This document shows positions 15,923 to 24,228 of a stretch of DNA of 64,000 nt, piece by piece. The stretch's first letter is position 1; each line of letters starts with the position of its first letter. Origin of the DNA: JADLDB01 sp040755835 (GTDB lineage: Bacteria; Myxococcota; Myxococcia; Myxococcales; Myxococcaceae); NCBI GenBank assembly GCA_040755835.1, contig JBFMAB010000100.1, positions 1 to 64,000 on the forward strand, given 5' to 3'. Position numbers and translations under genes: made by a program. A model generated the notes under the pieces. It worked only from the letters and a program-made list of their open reading frames with translations, ran no database searches and was not told where the DNA came from.

Positions 15923-17665
15923 ATGTTGACGTCGCTCAGGTTGTCGAACTTCGCGGTGATCGAAGAAGCGGAGGTCTCCTTCGGGCCGGGGCTCACCGTG
16001 CTCACGGGGGAAACCGGCGCGGGGAAGTCGATCCTCATCGACGCGCTGGGGCTGCTCATCGGCGCGCGCGCCGAGGTGGAGGTGATCCGCGCGGGGGCCG
16101 ACGAGGCGGTGGTGGAGGCGCTCTTCGAGAAGACGCCGGTTTTGGCCGAGCGGCTCGAAGCGCTGGGGCTGCCGGACGACGGGCCGGAGGTCTCGGTGCG
16201 GCGCACGGTGGGGCGGGCAGGGCGTGCGCGCGCGTACGTGAACGGCTCGCTGGTGACGGTGGGCGTGCTGCAGCGGCTCATGCGCGGGCTGGTGGACATC
16301 GCGGGTCAGCACGAGCACCTGGCGCTGTTCGATCCCGCCGAGCACCTGGGGCTCATCGATCGCCTCGTCGCATGCGGCTCGGCCGGAGGGGAGCCCGGGC
16401 ACGCCGCGGCCTACCGCGCCGCGTGGAGCGAGCTTCAGGCGCTGGAGGCGCAGCTGACCGCGCTCGGCGGTGACGAGGCGCAGGTCGGTGCGCGCGTCGA
16501 CTTCCTGAAGTTCCAGATCGAGGAGATCGACAAGCTCGGCCCGAAGCCGGGCGAAGACGTGGCGCTCGAGCAGGAGCGCCGGCGGCTCGCGTCGAGCGAG
16601 AAGCTGAAGAAGGCGGCGTCGGCGGTGGAGGCGTTGGTGTCGGAAGGGGAGAGCGCCGCGCTCGAGCTCGTCGGTCGCGCGCGGGCGCTGCTCGCCGAGG
16701 CCGAGCGCATCGACCCGGCGCTCTCGAGGGTGCGCGACCCGCTGATGGCGGCGCAGGAGAACCTCGACGAGGCGGGGCGGGTGCTGTCGCGTTACCTCGG
16801 TGGCCTCGAGTCCGATCCCCAGCGGCTCGAGGAGGTCGACGACCGCCTCGAAGCGCTCAAGCGCCTGTCCCGCAAGCACGCGGCCCCGCTGGAGGCGATC
16901 CTCGAGAAGCGGGCGGCGCTGGCGGCGGAGATCGACGAGCTGGAGCACCGCGCCGAGCGCCGCGCCGAGCTGGAGGCCCAGCGCCAGGCGGCGCACGCCC
17001 GCGCCACGGCCGCCGCCGCCGAGCTGACCAGGGCCCGCCGGCGCGCCGCGCAGAAGCTGGAGGCGGCCGCCCGTGACGCCCTGGCGCGCCTCGCGCTCGC
17101 GAAGGCGCGCTTCGAGGTGCGCTTCGAGGAGGCGCCGCTGTCGGGCACCGGGGCCGACGCGGTGGAGTTCCTCTTCTCCGCGAACGTCGGAGAGCCGCCG
17201 CGCCCGCTGGCGAAGGTGGCGTCGGGCGGCGAGGCGTCGCGCCTCATGCTGGCGCTCAAGTCCGCGCTCGCGGGGAGTGACGCGTGCCGGTGCTCTGTCT
17301 TCGACGAGGCCGACGCCGGCATCGGCGGTGCGGTGGCCGACGTGGTGGGGCGGCTCATCAAGGAGCTCGCTTCGCACCGGCAGGTGCTCTGCATCACCCA
17401 CCTGCCGCAGGTGGCGGCGCACGCCGACGCGCACCTGCGCATCGAGAAGGCCGAGTCGAGGGGCCGGACGCGCTCGGTGGTGACGGTGCTGCCGGCGGGC
17501 GAGCCGCGCACGCTCGAGCTCGCGCGCATGCTGTCCGGGGTGGAGGTGACCCGGGAAGCCATGGGCGCCGCCGAGGCCCTCCTGCGGACCGCGGTGCGGG
17601 GGGCGCGCGCGGCCCGGACCCGGACGCGCCCGGAGGCCCGCCGCGCGGTGTCCGTGCCGCGCTGA
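15923..17665 (+). CDS. recN: DNA repair protein RecN
   Basis: This SMC-like ATPase acts in double-strand-break repair and is usually SOS-induced. From ATG 15923 (MLTSLRLSNFAVI) it has 580 residues. Walker A GETGAGKS is at 29-36, a long coiled-coil middle runs from about 155 to 370, then come the signature SGGEASRLMLALKSAL, Walker B CSVFDEADAGIGG, and ITHLPQVAAHAD. The length is right for the family. A GTG at 15911 is in frame, but it abuts the GGAG of the ribosome-binding site, so the ATG with about 10 bp spacing is preferred. A LexA-like site overlaps this region, fitting SOS control. Confidence 0.95.
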   Translation: MLTSLRLSNFAVIEEAEVSFGPGLTVLTGETGAGKSILIDALGLLIGARAEVEVIRAGADEAVVEALFEKTPVLAERLEALGLPDDGPEVSVRRTVGRAGRARAYVNGSLVTVGVLQRLMRGLVDIAGQHEHLALFDPAEHLGLIDRLVACGSAGGEPGHAAAYRAAWSELQALEAQLTALGGDEAQVGARVDFLKFQIEEIDKLGPKPGEDVALEQERRRLASSEKLKKAASAVEALVSEGESAALELVGRARALLAEAERIDPALSRVRDPLMAAQENLDEAGRVLSRYLGGLESDPQRLEEVDDRLEALKRLSRKHAAPLEAILEKRAALAAEIDELEHRAERRAELEAQRQAAHARATAAAAELTRARRRAAQKLEAAARDALARLALAKARFEVRFEEAPLSGTGADAVEFLFSANVGEPPRPLAKVASGGEASRLMLALKSALAGSDACRCSVFDEADAGIGGAVADVVGRLIKELASHRQVLCITHLPQVAAHADAHLRIEKAESRGRTRSVVTVLPAGEPRTLELARMLSGVEVTREAMGAAEALLRTAVRGARAARTRTRPEARRAVSVPR

Positions 17666-17733
17666 AACCTGTAGCACTCGGCTCCTTCAACCGTTTGTTG
17701 CCGCCGCCGACTCGTCCGCCTAACGTTCGCGCC

Positions 17734-18516
17734 GTGGCGAAGACGGGGACGCGACTGAAGGCTCTGTCGGCTGGGCTGACCGATGTCGGCCGCAAGCGCA
17801 ATCACAACGAAGACAGCTTCCTCGTCGACGAGGAACTGCAGCTTTTCGTGGTGGCCGACGGCATGGGGGGCCACGCGGGTGGCGGAACCGCGTCGCGGTT
17901 GGCCGTCGAGACGATCGACCGGGAGATGCGCGCGGCGAAGAACGCGCCCGAGCGCCCGTTCGACAGCCAAACGCCCCTTCAGGACTCGCCGCTGCCGGAG
18001 TACCTCCGCAACGCCGTCGAGAAGGCTTGCTACGAGATTTTCAAGGCCGCCCAGGAAGACCCCCGCCTCGCCGGCATGGGAACCACCACCATCGCCCTCT
18101 GCATCCACGGCGATCATGCCCTGTTCGCCCACGTCGGCGACAGCCGGGCGTACCTGGTCCGCGGCGATCTGATCCAGCAGATCAGCGAGGACCACTCTCT
18201 GGTCAACGAGCAGATCAAGGCGGGGATGATCACACCCGAAGAAGCCAAGCACTCCCGCTACAAGAACATCATCACTCGCTCCGTGGGCTTCGAAGAGGAG
18301 GTCCAGGTTGACGTGATGGGGATCGTCACCGAGCCGAACGATTTCTTCATTCTCTGCTCGGACGGTCTGGCCAACCTGGTCGAGGACAAGGAAATCCGGG
18401 ACGTGGTGCAGTCTGGCAGCCTCGAGGAGGCTCCGAAGAAGCTGATCGCCCTTGCCAATGAGCGGGGGGGTGACGACAACATCACCGTCATCGTGGTGAA
18501 AACCGTCGCGGAATAA
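17734..18516 (+). CDS. PP2C-type Ser/Thr protein phosphatase (Stp family)
   Basis: The GTG at 17734 starts a 260-residue phosphatase, VAKTGTRLKALSAGLTDVG. All motifs of metal-dependent PP2C are visible: RKRNHNEDSF near the start with the metal Asp, ADGMGGHAGG, GMGTTTIALCI, HVGDSRAYL, HSLVNEQ, TRSVGF, CSDGL and GGDDNITVIVV. It removes phosphate from Ser/Thr of proteins and so opposes Hanks-type kinases; two such kinases lie further along in this window (35.1 kb, 39.3 kb), though not adjacent. It has no membrane segment. An open frame continues upstream inside recN, but homology begins at this GTG. Confidence 0.93.
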   Translation: MAKTGTRLKALSAGLTDVGRKRNHNEDSFLVDEELQLFVVADGMGGHAGGGTASRLAVETIDREMRAAKNAPERPFDSQTPLQDSPLPEYLRNAVEKACYEIFKAAQEDPRLAGMGTTTIALCIHGDHALFAHVGDSRAYLVRGDLIQQISEDHSLVNEQIKAGMITPEEAKHSRYKNIITRSVGFEEEVQVDVMGIVTEPNDFFILCSDGLANLVEDKEIRDVVQSGSLEEAPKKLIALANERGGDDNITVIVVKTVAE

Positions 18517-18620
18517 CGCGAAAAAACACGCGAAAGCTGTTGCATACAGCCCCATGGATCGGGGAGTGTCCGCCCGCTCTCGGGCTCGTCCGGGGCTTTC
18601 GGCTGGGAAGGGGAAGTCCG

Positions 18621-19538
18621 TTGTCGAACAAGAGCTTCACCCTCATCGTCGTTCCCGACCGGCACGCGGAAGTGAAGCGCTTCCGGTTGGAGAAGCGCTG
18701 GGTCATCCAGGGGCTGGTCGGCTTGGCCGTGGTGCTGCTGATCGGCCTCGGGATGACGGTGCACTACGCGATGGTGGTGTCGGCGGCGCACGAGAACCCG
18801 GCGCTGCGCGAAGAGAACCTGAAGTTGAAGAGCGAGCTGGCGGTCATTCGCGAGCAGCTCGAGCACATCGGTAGCACCCTGGACCGGGTCGAGCGCTTCG
18901 ACCAGAAGCTGCGCGCGATCACGCTCCTGTCGGACCCGCAGCGCAACCTCGCCATGGGCCCCACGGAGGCCCAGCCGCTCGTCCCGGGCGCTGACACCAA
19001 CCAGTTCGTCCGAGCGAGGGCGAGCGAGTCGCCGCAGGCGCTCACGCAGAAGCTGGACAAGCTGTCGGCCGAGGCCACCCGGCAGGAGCAGAGCCTCCAG
19101 GAGCTGCAGGCCTACTTCCAGGACCAGCGGTCGTTGCTGGCGTCCGTCCCGTCGGTGTGGCCCGTGCGCGGCTGGGTGACGAGCGACTTCGGCTCGCGGC
19201 TCGACCCGTACACCTCCGAGCGGGTGATGCACGCGGGGCTCGACATCGCCGGCCCGCACGGCAAGGAGATCGTCGCCCCGTCCGACGGCACCGTCGTGTT
19301 CGCCGGCCTCGAGGGCGGCTACGGCAACGTGCTCGTCATCGACCACGGCTACGGCATCAAGACGCGCTACGGTCACCTCGCGTCGATCGCCGTGAAGCCG
19401 GGTGAGAAGGTGAAGCGCGGCGACATCATCGCCATGCTGGGCAACACCGGCCGTTCGACGGGCCCGCACCTCCACTACGAAGTCCGGGTGAATGGCGTGG
19501 CGCAGAACCCGCGCAAGTTCATCCTCGACGAGTGGTGA
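18621..19538 (+). CDS. M23-family peptidoglycan metallopeptidase, membrane anchored
   Basis: TTG 18621, 4-11 bp after GGGAAG, starts a 305-residue protein beginning SNKSFTLIVVPDRHAEVKRF. One membrane segment lies at about residues 30-50 (GLVGLAVVLLIGLGMTV), then a coiled-coil stretch (about 60-150), then the LytM domain: HAGLDIAGPHG with zinc His and Asp, the APSDGTVVFAG core, YGHL, and HLHYEVRVNG with the final His ligands. It is expected in the periplasm, cutting peptide bridges in the wall or activating an amidase. The same N-terminus is typical of a myxobacterial M23 group. An ATG at 18540 is in frame but gives an unconvincing leader. Confidence 0.88.
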   Translation: MSNKSFTLIVVPDRHAEVKRFRLEKRWVIQGLVGLAVVLLIGLGMTVHYAMVVSAAHENPALREENLKLKSELAVIREQLEHIGSTLDRVERFDQKLRAITLLSDPQRNLAMGPTEAQPLVPGADTNQFVRARASESPQALTQKLDKLSAEATRQEQSLQELQAYFQDQRSLLASVPSVWPVRGWVTSDFGSRLDPYTSERVMHAGLDIAGPHGKEIVAPSDGTVVFAGLEGGYGNVLVIDHGYGIKTRYGHLASIAVKPGEKVKRGDIIAMLGNTGRSTGPHLHYEVRVNGVAQNPRKFILDEW

Positions 19539-19609
19539 TCGGCCCAGCGGGCCGTCCTTCGACAGCCAAAAGCCACCAGCCCGCCGGCTTTGCGCTACGG
19601 TGCGTCGCC

Positions 19610-20053
19610 ATGAAGATGGTGGACGTCGGAGCGAAGGAGAAGACCGAGCGCGTGGCGGTGGCGACCGCGTGGATCCGCATGTCGGGAGCGGCGTTGAGGA
19701 AGATCCGCGCCGGCACCGTGGAGAAGGGTGACGTACTGGCGGCGGCCCGCCTGGCGGGCGTGATGGCGGCGAAGAAGACGCCGGACCTGATTCCCCTCTG
19801 CCACCCGATCGCCCTGGCAGGCGTCGACGTGGAGGCCACTCCGGCGAAGGGCGGCGTGCGCCTGAAGGCGACCGTGAAGACGGTGGACCGGACGGGCGTC
19901 GAGATGGAGGCCCTCGCGGCGGTCAGCGCCGCGGCGCTCACGGTGTACGACATGCTCAAGTCGACGGATCGCGGAATGGTGATTGAAGGCGTGCAGCTGG
20001 ACCACAAGTCCGGCGGGCGCTCGGGGACGTGGAACCGCGGGCGGGCCCGGTGA
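19610..20053 (+). CDS. moaC: Cyclic pyranopterin monophosphate synthase
   Basis: This 147-residue enzyme makes cyclic pyranopterin monophosphate from 3',8-cyclo-GTP, an early step of molybdenum-cofactor synthesis. Family marks are MVDVGAKEKTERVA near the N-terminus, LIPLCHPI (Cys64-His65), TVDRTGVEMEAL and AVSAAALTVYDMLK with the catalytic Asp/Lys, and MVIEGVQLDHKSGG at the end. The length is normal. No MoaA or MoaE is nearby. Its TGA overlaps the GTG of the WD40 gene, so the two are probably co-transcribed, but a functional link is not obvious. Confidence 0.94.
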   Translation: MKMVDVGAKEKTERVAVATAWIRMSGAALRKIRAGTVEKGDVLAAARLAGVMAAKKTPDLIPLCHPIALAGVDVEATPAKGGVRLKATVKTVDRTGVEMEALAAVSAAALTVYDMLKSTDRGMVIEGVQLDHKSGGRSGTWNRGRAR

Positions 20054-20988
20054 GCCCCACGTTGGTCGCCCTGGCGCTCGCGGCGCTGACGCCGGACCCG
20101 CTCATCGCGGGCAAGCCCTTCGTGCTGCGCGGCGGCACCGAGACGGTGACGGCGCTGGCGGTGAGCCCCGACGGCAAGGCGGTGGCGGCGGGCAGCCGGG
20201 ACAAGACGGTGCGCGTGTGGAGTCTCCCGGAGGGCGCGCTGCTGCGCTCGGTGCCGGGCGGGGAAGGGCAGATCAACGCGCTGGCTTTCTCGCCGGACGG
20301 CGCGCGTCTGGCGATCGGCGACTCGGGCTTCCAGGTCCGCGTGGTGGACGTGGCTTCGGGCGAGGTGACGACGAGCCTCGCGCACCCCTCGCCCGTCAGC
20401 GGTCTCGACTTCAGCCCCGACGGGACGCTCCTCGCCGTCGCCGGGCAGACGGACAGCGGCGCCGTCTACGCGCTGGCCGACGGCAAGCGGCGCTACGAGG
20501 TGCGCGGCCGCACGGTGACCTTCTCGGGCGACGGGAGGCAGCTGCTCGCCGGAAACGGCGCGGGCTCGCTGCTGGTGATCGACGTGAAGAGCGGAAAGGC
20601 GAAGAAGACGATCGCCACCGCGCCGCATCTCCCCTGGGCCACCTGGACCCGCGACGGGAAGCTCATCGTCTCGTGGAACGGCACCGAGGCTGACGTGCAC
20701 CTGTGGACCCCCGCGGGCAAGGCCGCCGGGGTGTTGCCCGGGCCGGGGAAGACGGGTTTCGGGGGCGCGGGCGCGCCGGTGGTGCGCGGCTTCGCGATGA
20801 CGGCCGACGGCGCCACCGCGGTGACGGGCTGCGGCGACGGGCTCGTTCGCGTGTGGGACGTGAAGGCGAAGACGGTGAGGAAGACGCTCCCCTCGGAGAC
20901 CGTCTCCAGCGTCGCGCTGTCGAGCGATGGCGCGTGGCTCGTGGTATCCGACGGCGCGCTGGTGAAGCTCTGGCGCCTCGCCGAGTAG
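20050..20988 (+). CDS. WD40-repeat protein
   Basis: The 312-residue protein begins with a hydrophobic segment (VSPTLVALALAALTPDP), possibly a short signal peptide. It then repeats beta-propeller blades of the form LAVSPDGKAVAAGSRDKTVRVW, LAFSPDGARLAIGDSGFQVRV, LDFSPDGTLLAVAGQTDSGAVY and LVRVWDVKAKTV. About seven blades fit the length of a complete propeller. Such proteins are scaffolds for protein binding; no enzyme is fused. GTG 20050 overlaps the moaC stop by 4 bp, and the gene converges with the Nudix gene, its end 3 bp away. Confidence 0.83.
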   Translation: MSPTLVALALAALTPDPLIAGKPFVLRGGTETVTALAVSPDGKAVAAGSRDKTVRVWSLPEGALLRSVPGGEGQINALAFSPDGARLAIGDSGFQVRVVDVASGEVTTSLAHPSPVSGLDFSPDGTLLAVAGQTDSGAVYALADGKRRYEVRGRTVTFSGDGRQLLAGNGAGSLLVIDVKSGKAKKTIATAPHLPWATWTRDGKLIVSWNGTEADVHLWTPAGKAAGVLPGPGKTGFGGAGAPVVRGFAMTADGATAVTGCGDGLVRVWDVKAKTVRKTLPSETVSSVALSSDGAWLVVSDGALVKLWRLAE

Positions 20989-20991
20989 CCG

Positions 20992-21534
20992 CTACCGCCA
21001 GCTGTCGTAGAGCAGCGCGGCCAGCACCAGCGCGTGGGTGATCGCCCCCTCGCGCACCAGGCGCTTCAACTCCGCGCGCGGCACCAACTCGACGCGGATG
21101 TCTTCGCTCGCGTCCTGCCGGCCGGCGTGGATCTGTTCGCAGTCGAACGCGACGAAGGTGTGCAGCCGGTTGCTGAAGATGGCCGGGTTCGGGCTGCACA
21201 CGCCCAGCGGCTCGAGGCGGGACGGGCGGTAGCCGGTCTCCTCTTCCAGCTCGCGCGCGGCGGCCACGGCGGGATCCTCGCCCGCGTCCAGCATGCCGCC
21301 GGGGATCTCCAGCTCGTTCGACCAGGTGCCGAAGCGGAACTGGCGGATCAGCACCACCTGGCCCGCGCGCGTGAGCGGGAGGACGTTGCACCAGTCGGGC
21401 GCCTCGATGACGGTGCGCACGTACCGCTTCCCGTCACGGGGATCCGCGACGTCCAGGGTGCGGGTGCGGAAGATCCGGAAGTCCTTCGTCGAGCGCTCGC
21501 CGACGAGCGTCCATCGGGGCGGGTTCTGGCTCAT
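20992..21534 (-). CDS. Nudix hydrolase, ADP-ribose pyrophosphatase type
   Basis: ATG 21534 starts a 180-residue protein, MSQNPPRWTLVGERSTKDF. The Nudix box is complete: GGMLDAGEDPAVAAARELEEETGY, with the REx2E(E) metal-binding residues; only the G and E positions are described here. N-terminal strands precede it, including VRTVIEAPDWCNVLPLTRAGQVVLIRQF, the pattern of ADP-ribose and other nucleoside-diphosphate-sugar pyrophosphatases. The likely reaction is hydrolysis of ADP-ribose to AMP and ribose phosphate, but the exact substrate is not fixed by the motif. A long open frame extends upstream (to 21960) antisense to the serine protease; it is not used. Confidence 0.88.
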   Translation of the reverse strand: MSQNPPRWTLVGERSTKDFRIFRTRTLDVADPRDGKRYVRTVIEAPDWCNVLPLTRAGQVVLIRQFRFGTWSNELEIPGGMLDAGEDPAVAAARELEEETGYRPSRLEPLGVCSPNPAIFSNRLHTFVAFDCEQIHAGRQDASEDIRVELVPRAELKRLVREGAITHALVLAALLYDSWR

Positions 21535-21589
21535 GGCGCACAATGGAGCACCTTGGGCAGGCGGGGTCGAGGGAGTAGAAGGGTGGACG

Positions 21590-22537
21590 ATGGTGCCGCT
21601 CGACGCCGCCAGCTCGCTCGTCCTGCTCGAGTTCGAGCGCTCGTACGGGCTTGGCTTCGTGGCGCCCAACGGCCGCATCGTCACCTGCTTCCACGTGGTG
21701 TCGGACGAGGCGGCCATCGTCGCGCACCTGGCCGACGGGCGCTCGCTGCCGGTGGTGGCCGTGTGCGGCGTGGACGCGCGGCGCGACCTCGCGGTGCTGG
21801 ACGTGGGGCTGCTCGACGCGCCGCCGGTGCGGCGGCCCACCGAGCGCTTCGCCACCGACGGCACGCGCGTCTTCGCCTTCGGCATGGTGCCCAACGAGGG
21901 CCGCGCGCGCTGGGTGGAGGCGAAGCTGGCCGAGCTGCAGGTGCTGGGCTCGTCGCTCACCGTCTACCGCGTGGAAGGCGAGGTGCCCCTCGACTCCTCC
22001 GGCGGCCCGCTGGTGGCGGAGGACGGCTCCACCGTGGGCGTGGTGACGGTGGCCGAGTCCGACGAGGGGCTGGTGACCCTCGGGGTGCCCTGGAAGTACA
22101 TCGAGCCCCTGCTGGGGAAGAACCAGCAGCTTCCGCTGACGGTGCTGTCGCTGTCCGAGCGCAGGCCGCCGAGGCGCGAGATCCCCGAGCACCCGGTCTC
22201 GGTGCTGGAAGGCAGCAGCGTGTCGGGGCTCGAGGCGTCCACGGAGGCGATCGCGAGCGCGATCCGCGAGGGGGCGCCGGCGTACAACGCGGGCGACGTC
22301 GCGCTCTGCTACCAGGTGTACACCGAGACGGCTCGGCGGCTCATCGACGCGCGGCGCGACTGCCCCGGCGTGCAGAAGGTGCTGCGCGAAGGCCTGGCGC
22401 GCGCCGAGGCGCTCACGGATCTCGACGCCCAGGCCTGGGCGATGCGCGACGCCTTCGACGGGCTGCTCGCGGTGATCGAGAAGTTCATGCGCTCGCAGGG
22501 CGCCGTGCGCATCCGCACGCCGACGCTCCTGAATTAG
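21590..22537 (+). CDS. Trypsin-like serine protease with a helical C-terminal domain
   Basis: The 315-residue protein from ATG 21590 has a chymotrypsin-fold core: TCFHVVS (His35), RRDLAVLDV (Asp66) and LDSSGGPLV (Ser137 in the GxSGGP position), so the catalytic triad is intact. It resembles the protease half of DegP/HtrA but has no PDZ domain and no signal peptide. From about residue 200 comes a helical tail (EASTEAIASAIREGAPAYNAGD, then CYQVYTETARRLIDARRDCPGV) that I do not recognise; it looks like a small helical bundle. A cytoplasmic or non-classically exported protease is possible. The next gene is convergent and starts its end 4 bp on. Confidence 0.85.
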   Translation: MVPLDAASSLVLLEFERSYGLGFVAPNGRIVTCFHVVSDEAAIVAHLADGRSLPVVAVCGVDARRDLAVLDVGLLDAPPVRRPTERFATDGTRVFAFGMVPNEGRARWVEAKLAELQVLGSSLTVYRVEGEVPLDSSGGPLVAEDGSTVGVVTVAESDEGLVTLGVPWKYIEPLLGKNQQLPLTVLSLSERRPPRREIPEHPVSVLEGSSVSGLEASTEAIASAIREGAPAYNAGDVALCYQVYTETARRLIDARRDCPGVQKVLREGLARAEALTDLDAQAWAMRDAFDGLLAVIEKFMRSQGAVRIRTPTLLN

Positions 22538-22541
22538 GTGC

Positions 22542-23168
22542 TCACGGCGCGCCGGCGTCCGCCTCCGGGGGGGCGCCGCCGTCGGCATCGGCCGTGGCGG
22601 CGTCGGCCTTGGGCTCGGGGGCGGGCGGCGCCGGTGGCGGCAGCGCCTCGACGGCGGCTTTCAGCTTCGCGAGCCCCGTCGAGAAGTGCTGGTTCAGCAT
22701 GTCCTCAATCATCCCCCGGAAGAAGCCGCCGACGACGGGGGGCAGCGTGCCTTCGTCGATCCACGTCACCTTCGTCCCGGCGCCCTCGGGCGCGAAGTCG
22801 AAGCGGGCGTGCGCGTTGACCGTTTCGGACTCGATGGCCTCGTCGATCCGCAGGCCCTTCACCGGGTCGCTCGCGACGATCTCCATGCGGCCCTTGCCCA
22901 TCACCGGGCCGTTCCAGGCCCAGCGCGCGCCGACGCCGCGATCCGGTCCTCCGTACGTCCACACCACCTTCGAATCCATCTCCTTGTTCCACGCGGCCCA
23001 CTCGGGCCACCTGCGCAGGTCGTCGAGGAACGGGTGGATGCGCTCGGGCGGGGCGGCGATCACCACCGACCGCTCGACGCGCCACTGCCGCGGCAACAGC
23101 GAGCCCACCGCCACGGCGAGCAGCAGCAGGGCCAGCACGCCCAGGGCGACGCGTCCGACGAGCTTCAT
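22542..23168 (-). CDS. SRPBCC (polyketide cyclase-like) membrane-anchored protein
   Basis: The 208-residue protein begins with a hydrophobic anchor (LVGRVALGVLALLLLAVAVG) and continues with an SRPBCC (START-like) fold, RSVVIAAPPERIHPFLDDLRRWPEW, then ITDPVKGLRI-like and KVTWIDEGTLP strands. The C-terminus is a Pro/Ala/Asp-rich tail. Proteins of this fold bind hydrophobic ligands; this one is probably in the periplasm. Transcription is convergent with the serine protease, with 4 bp between stops, and divergent from the YceI gene (48 bp between starts). No ligand can be told. Confidence 0.8.
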   Translation of the reverse strand: MKLVGRVALGVLALLLLAVAVGSLLPRQWRVERSVVIAAPPERIHPFLDDLRRWPEWAAWNKEMDSKVVWTYGGPDRGVGARWAWNGPVMGKGRMEIVASDPVKGLRIDEAIESETVNAHARFDFAPEGAGTKVTWIDEGTLPPVVGGFFRGMIEDMLNQHFSTGLAKLKAAVEALPPPAPPAPEPKADAATADADGGAPPEADAGAP

Positions 23169-23216
23169 GTGCGGTTCCTCTCCCGGTGAGGCCGCGCACT
23201 ATGCCAGAAGTCGCGC

Positions 23217-23720
23217 ATGGCCCACCTCGATCCGTCCTCGGCCGAAGTGCTGGTATTCACCTTCAAGGAAGGCCTGCTTTCCGCCGTCGCGCACGACCTG
23301 AAGCTGCGGGTGACGAAGTTCGGCGTCGACGTCGACGGTGGCCAGGTGACGGCGGAGTTCGATCCCACCTCGCTGCGCGTGGTGAACGCGATGAAGGACG
23401 GGAAGGACGACCCCGGCGCGCTGCCCGGCTTCGCCTTCGGGGAGATCGAGAAGAACATCGTCAACGACGTGCTCGAGGCGAAGCGCCACCCGGCGATCCG
23501 CTTCGAGACGACGTCCATCACCGACGCGCAGGTGACGGGCCGGCTCACCCTGCACGGCCAGACGAAGTCGCTCACCGGCACGCGGAAGGACGAGGGCGGC
23601 CGGAAGGTGGCCGAGTTCCGCTTCGATCAACGGGACTTCGGCATCAAGCCGTTCAGCGCGATGCTCGGCGCGCTGAAGATCAAGCCGGAGATCGTCGTGC
23701 GCGTCAGCCTCAGCGCTTGA
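23217..23720 (+). CDS. YceI-family lipid-binding protein
   Basis: The 167-residue protein begins MAHLDPSSAEVLVFTFKEGLLSAVAHDLKL and follows the YceI lipocalin-like pattern: HDLKL at the mouth, VNDVLEAKRHPAIRFET, TGRLTLHGQTKSLTG, then FRFDQRDFGIKPFSAMLGALKIKPEIVVRV. YceI proteins hold isoprenoid or other long-chain lipids in a beta-barrel. Typical members are periplasmic, but no signal peptide is seen here, so it may be cytoplasmic or the start may lie elsewhere. Its 3' end overlaps the oppositely oriented cyclic-nucleotide gene by 11 bp. Confidence 0.86.
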   Translation: MAHLDPSSAEVLVFTFKEGLLSAVAHDLKLRVTKFGVDVDGGQVTAEFDPTSLRVVNAMKDGKDDPGALPGFAFGEIEKNIVNDVLEAKRHPAIRFETTSITDAQVTGRLTLHGQTKSLTGTRKDEGGRKVAEFRFDQRDFGIKPFSAMLGALKIKPEIVVRVSLSA

Positions 23721-24225
23721 TCGCCGGGCGGATCAGCGTGTTCTCGATCCCATCGTCGTCGTCCTCGGCGAGCTCCTGGAGCTTCTTGTTCGTCGCGCGG
23801 AGCCGGCGGGACAGCTCGCGGCAGAGGTTCTGCAGGATCATCACGTAGCCGGAGACGTCCTGCTGGTACAGCGCGTAGAGGTCGCGATTGCCCAACGAGT
23901 AGAGCAGGGCGGGCTTCTCGACGACGACGGTGGCGGAGCGCTTCTGGATGTCGATGAGCGTCATCTCGCCGAAGAACTCGCCGGGGCCCAGGCGCACCAT
24001 CTTGATCCGCCGGCCGTCGGGGAGATCGCGGCACACCACCACCTCGCCCTCGCGCACGAGGAACATCGCGCGGCCGCTCTCGCCCTGCCTGCAGATCGCC
24101 TCGTCGGGCTGCACCTGGTGCACGCCCATCAGGTCGATCACCCTCCGCAGGCTGGCCTCCTCCAGCCCGCCGAAGAGGGCGATGGTCGGCAGCCACTGGA
24201 GCAGATCGTCGACGTTCTTCGACAC
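23710..24225 (-). CDS. Cyclic-nucleotide-binding (cNMP) domain protein
   Basis: This 171-residue protein (GTG 24225) has one cyclic-nucleotide-binding beta-roll: LPTIALFGGLEEASLRRVIDLM, then QGESGRAMFLVREGEVVVC, GPGEFFGEMTLID and RSATVVVEKPALLYSL. There is no helix-turn-helix after it, only a helical charged tail, so it is a cNMP sensor without DNA binding. The gene is third in the MoxR-VWA-cNMP run on this strand: the VWA stop and this start are 3 bp apart. It may modulate that unit in response to a second messenger; whether cAMP, cGMP or another ligand is bound is unknown. Confidence 0.86.
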   Translation of the reverse strand: MSKNVDDLLQWLPTIALFGGLEEASLRRVIDLMGVHQVQPDEAICRQGESGRAMFLVREGEVVVCRDLPDGRRIKMVRLGPGEFFGEMTLIDIQKRSATVVVEKPALLYSLGNRDLYALYQQDVSGYVMILQNLCRELSRRLRATNKKLQELAEDDDDGIENTLIRPAIKR

Positions 24226-24228
24226 TCG

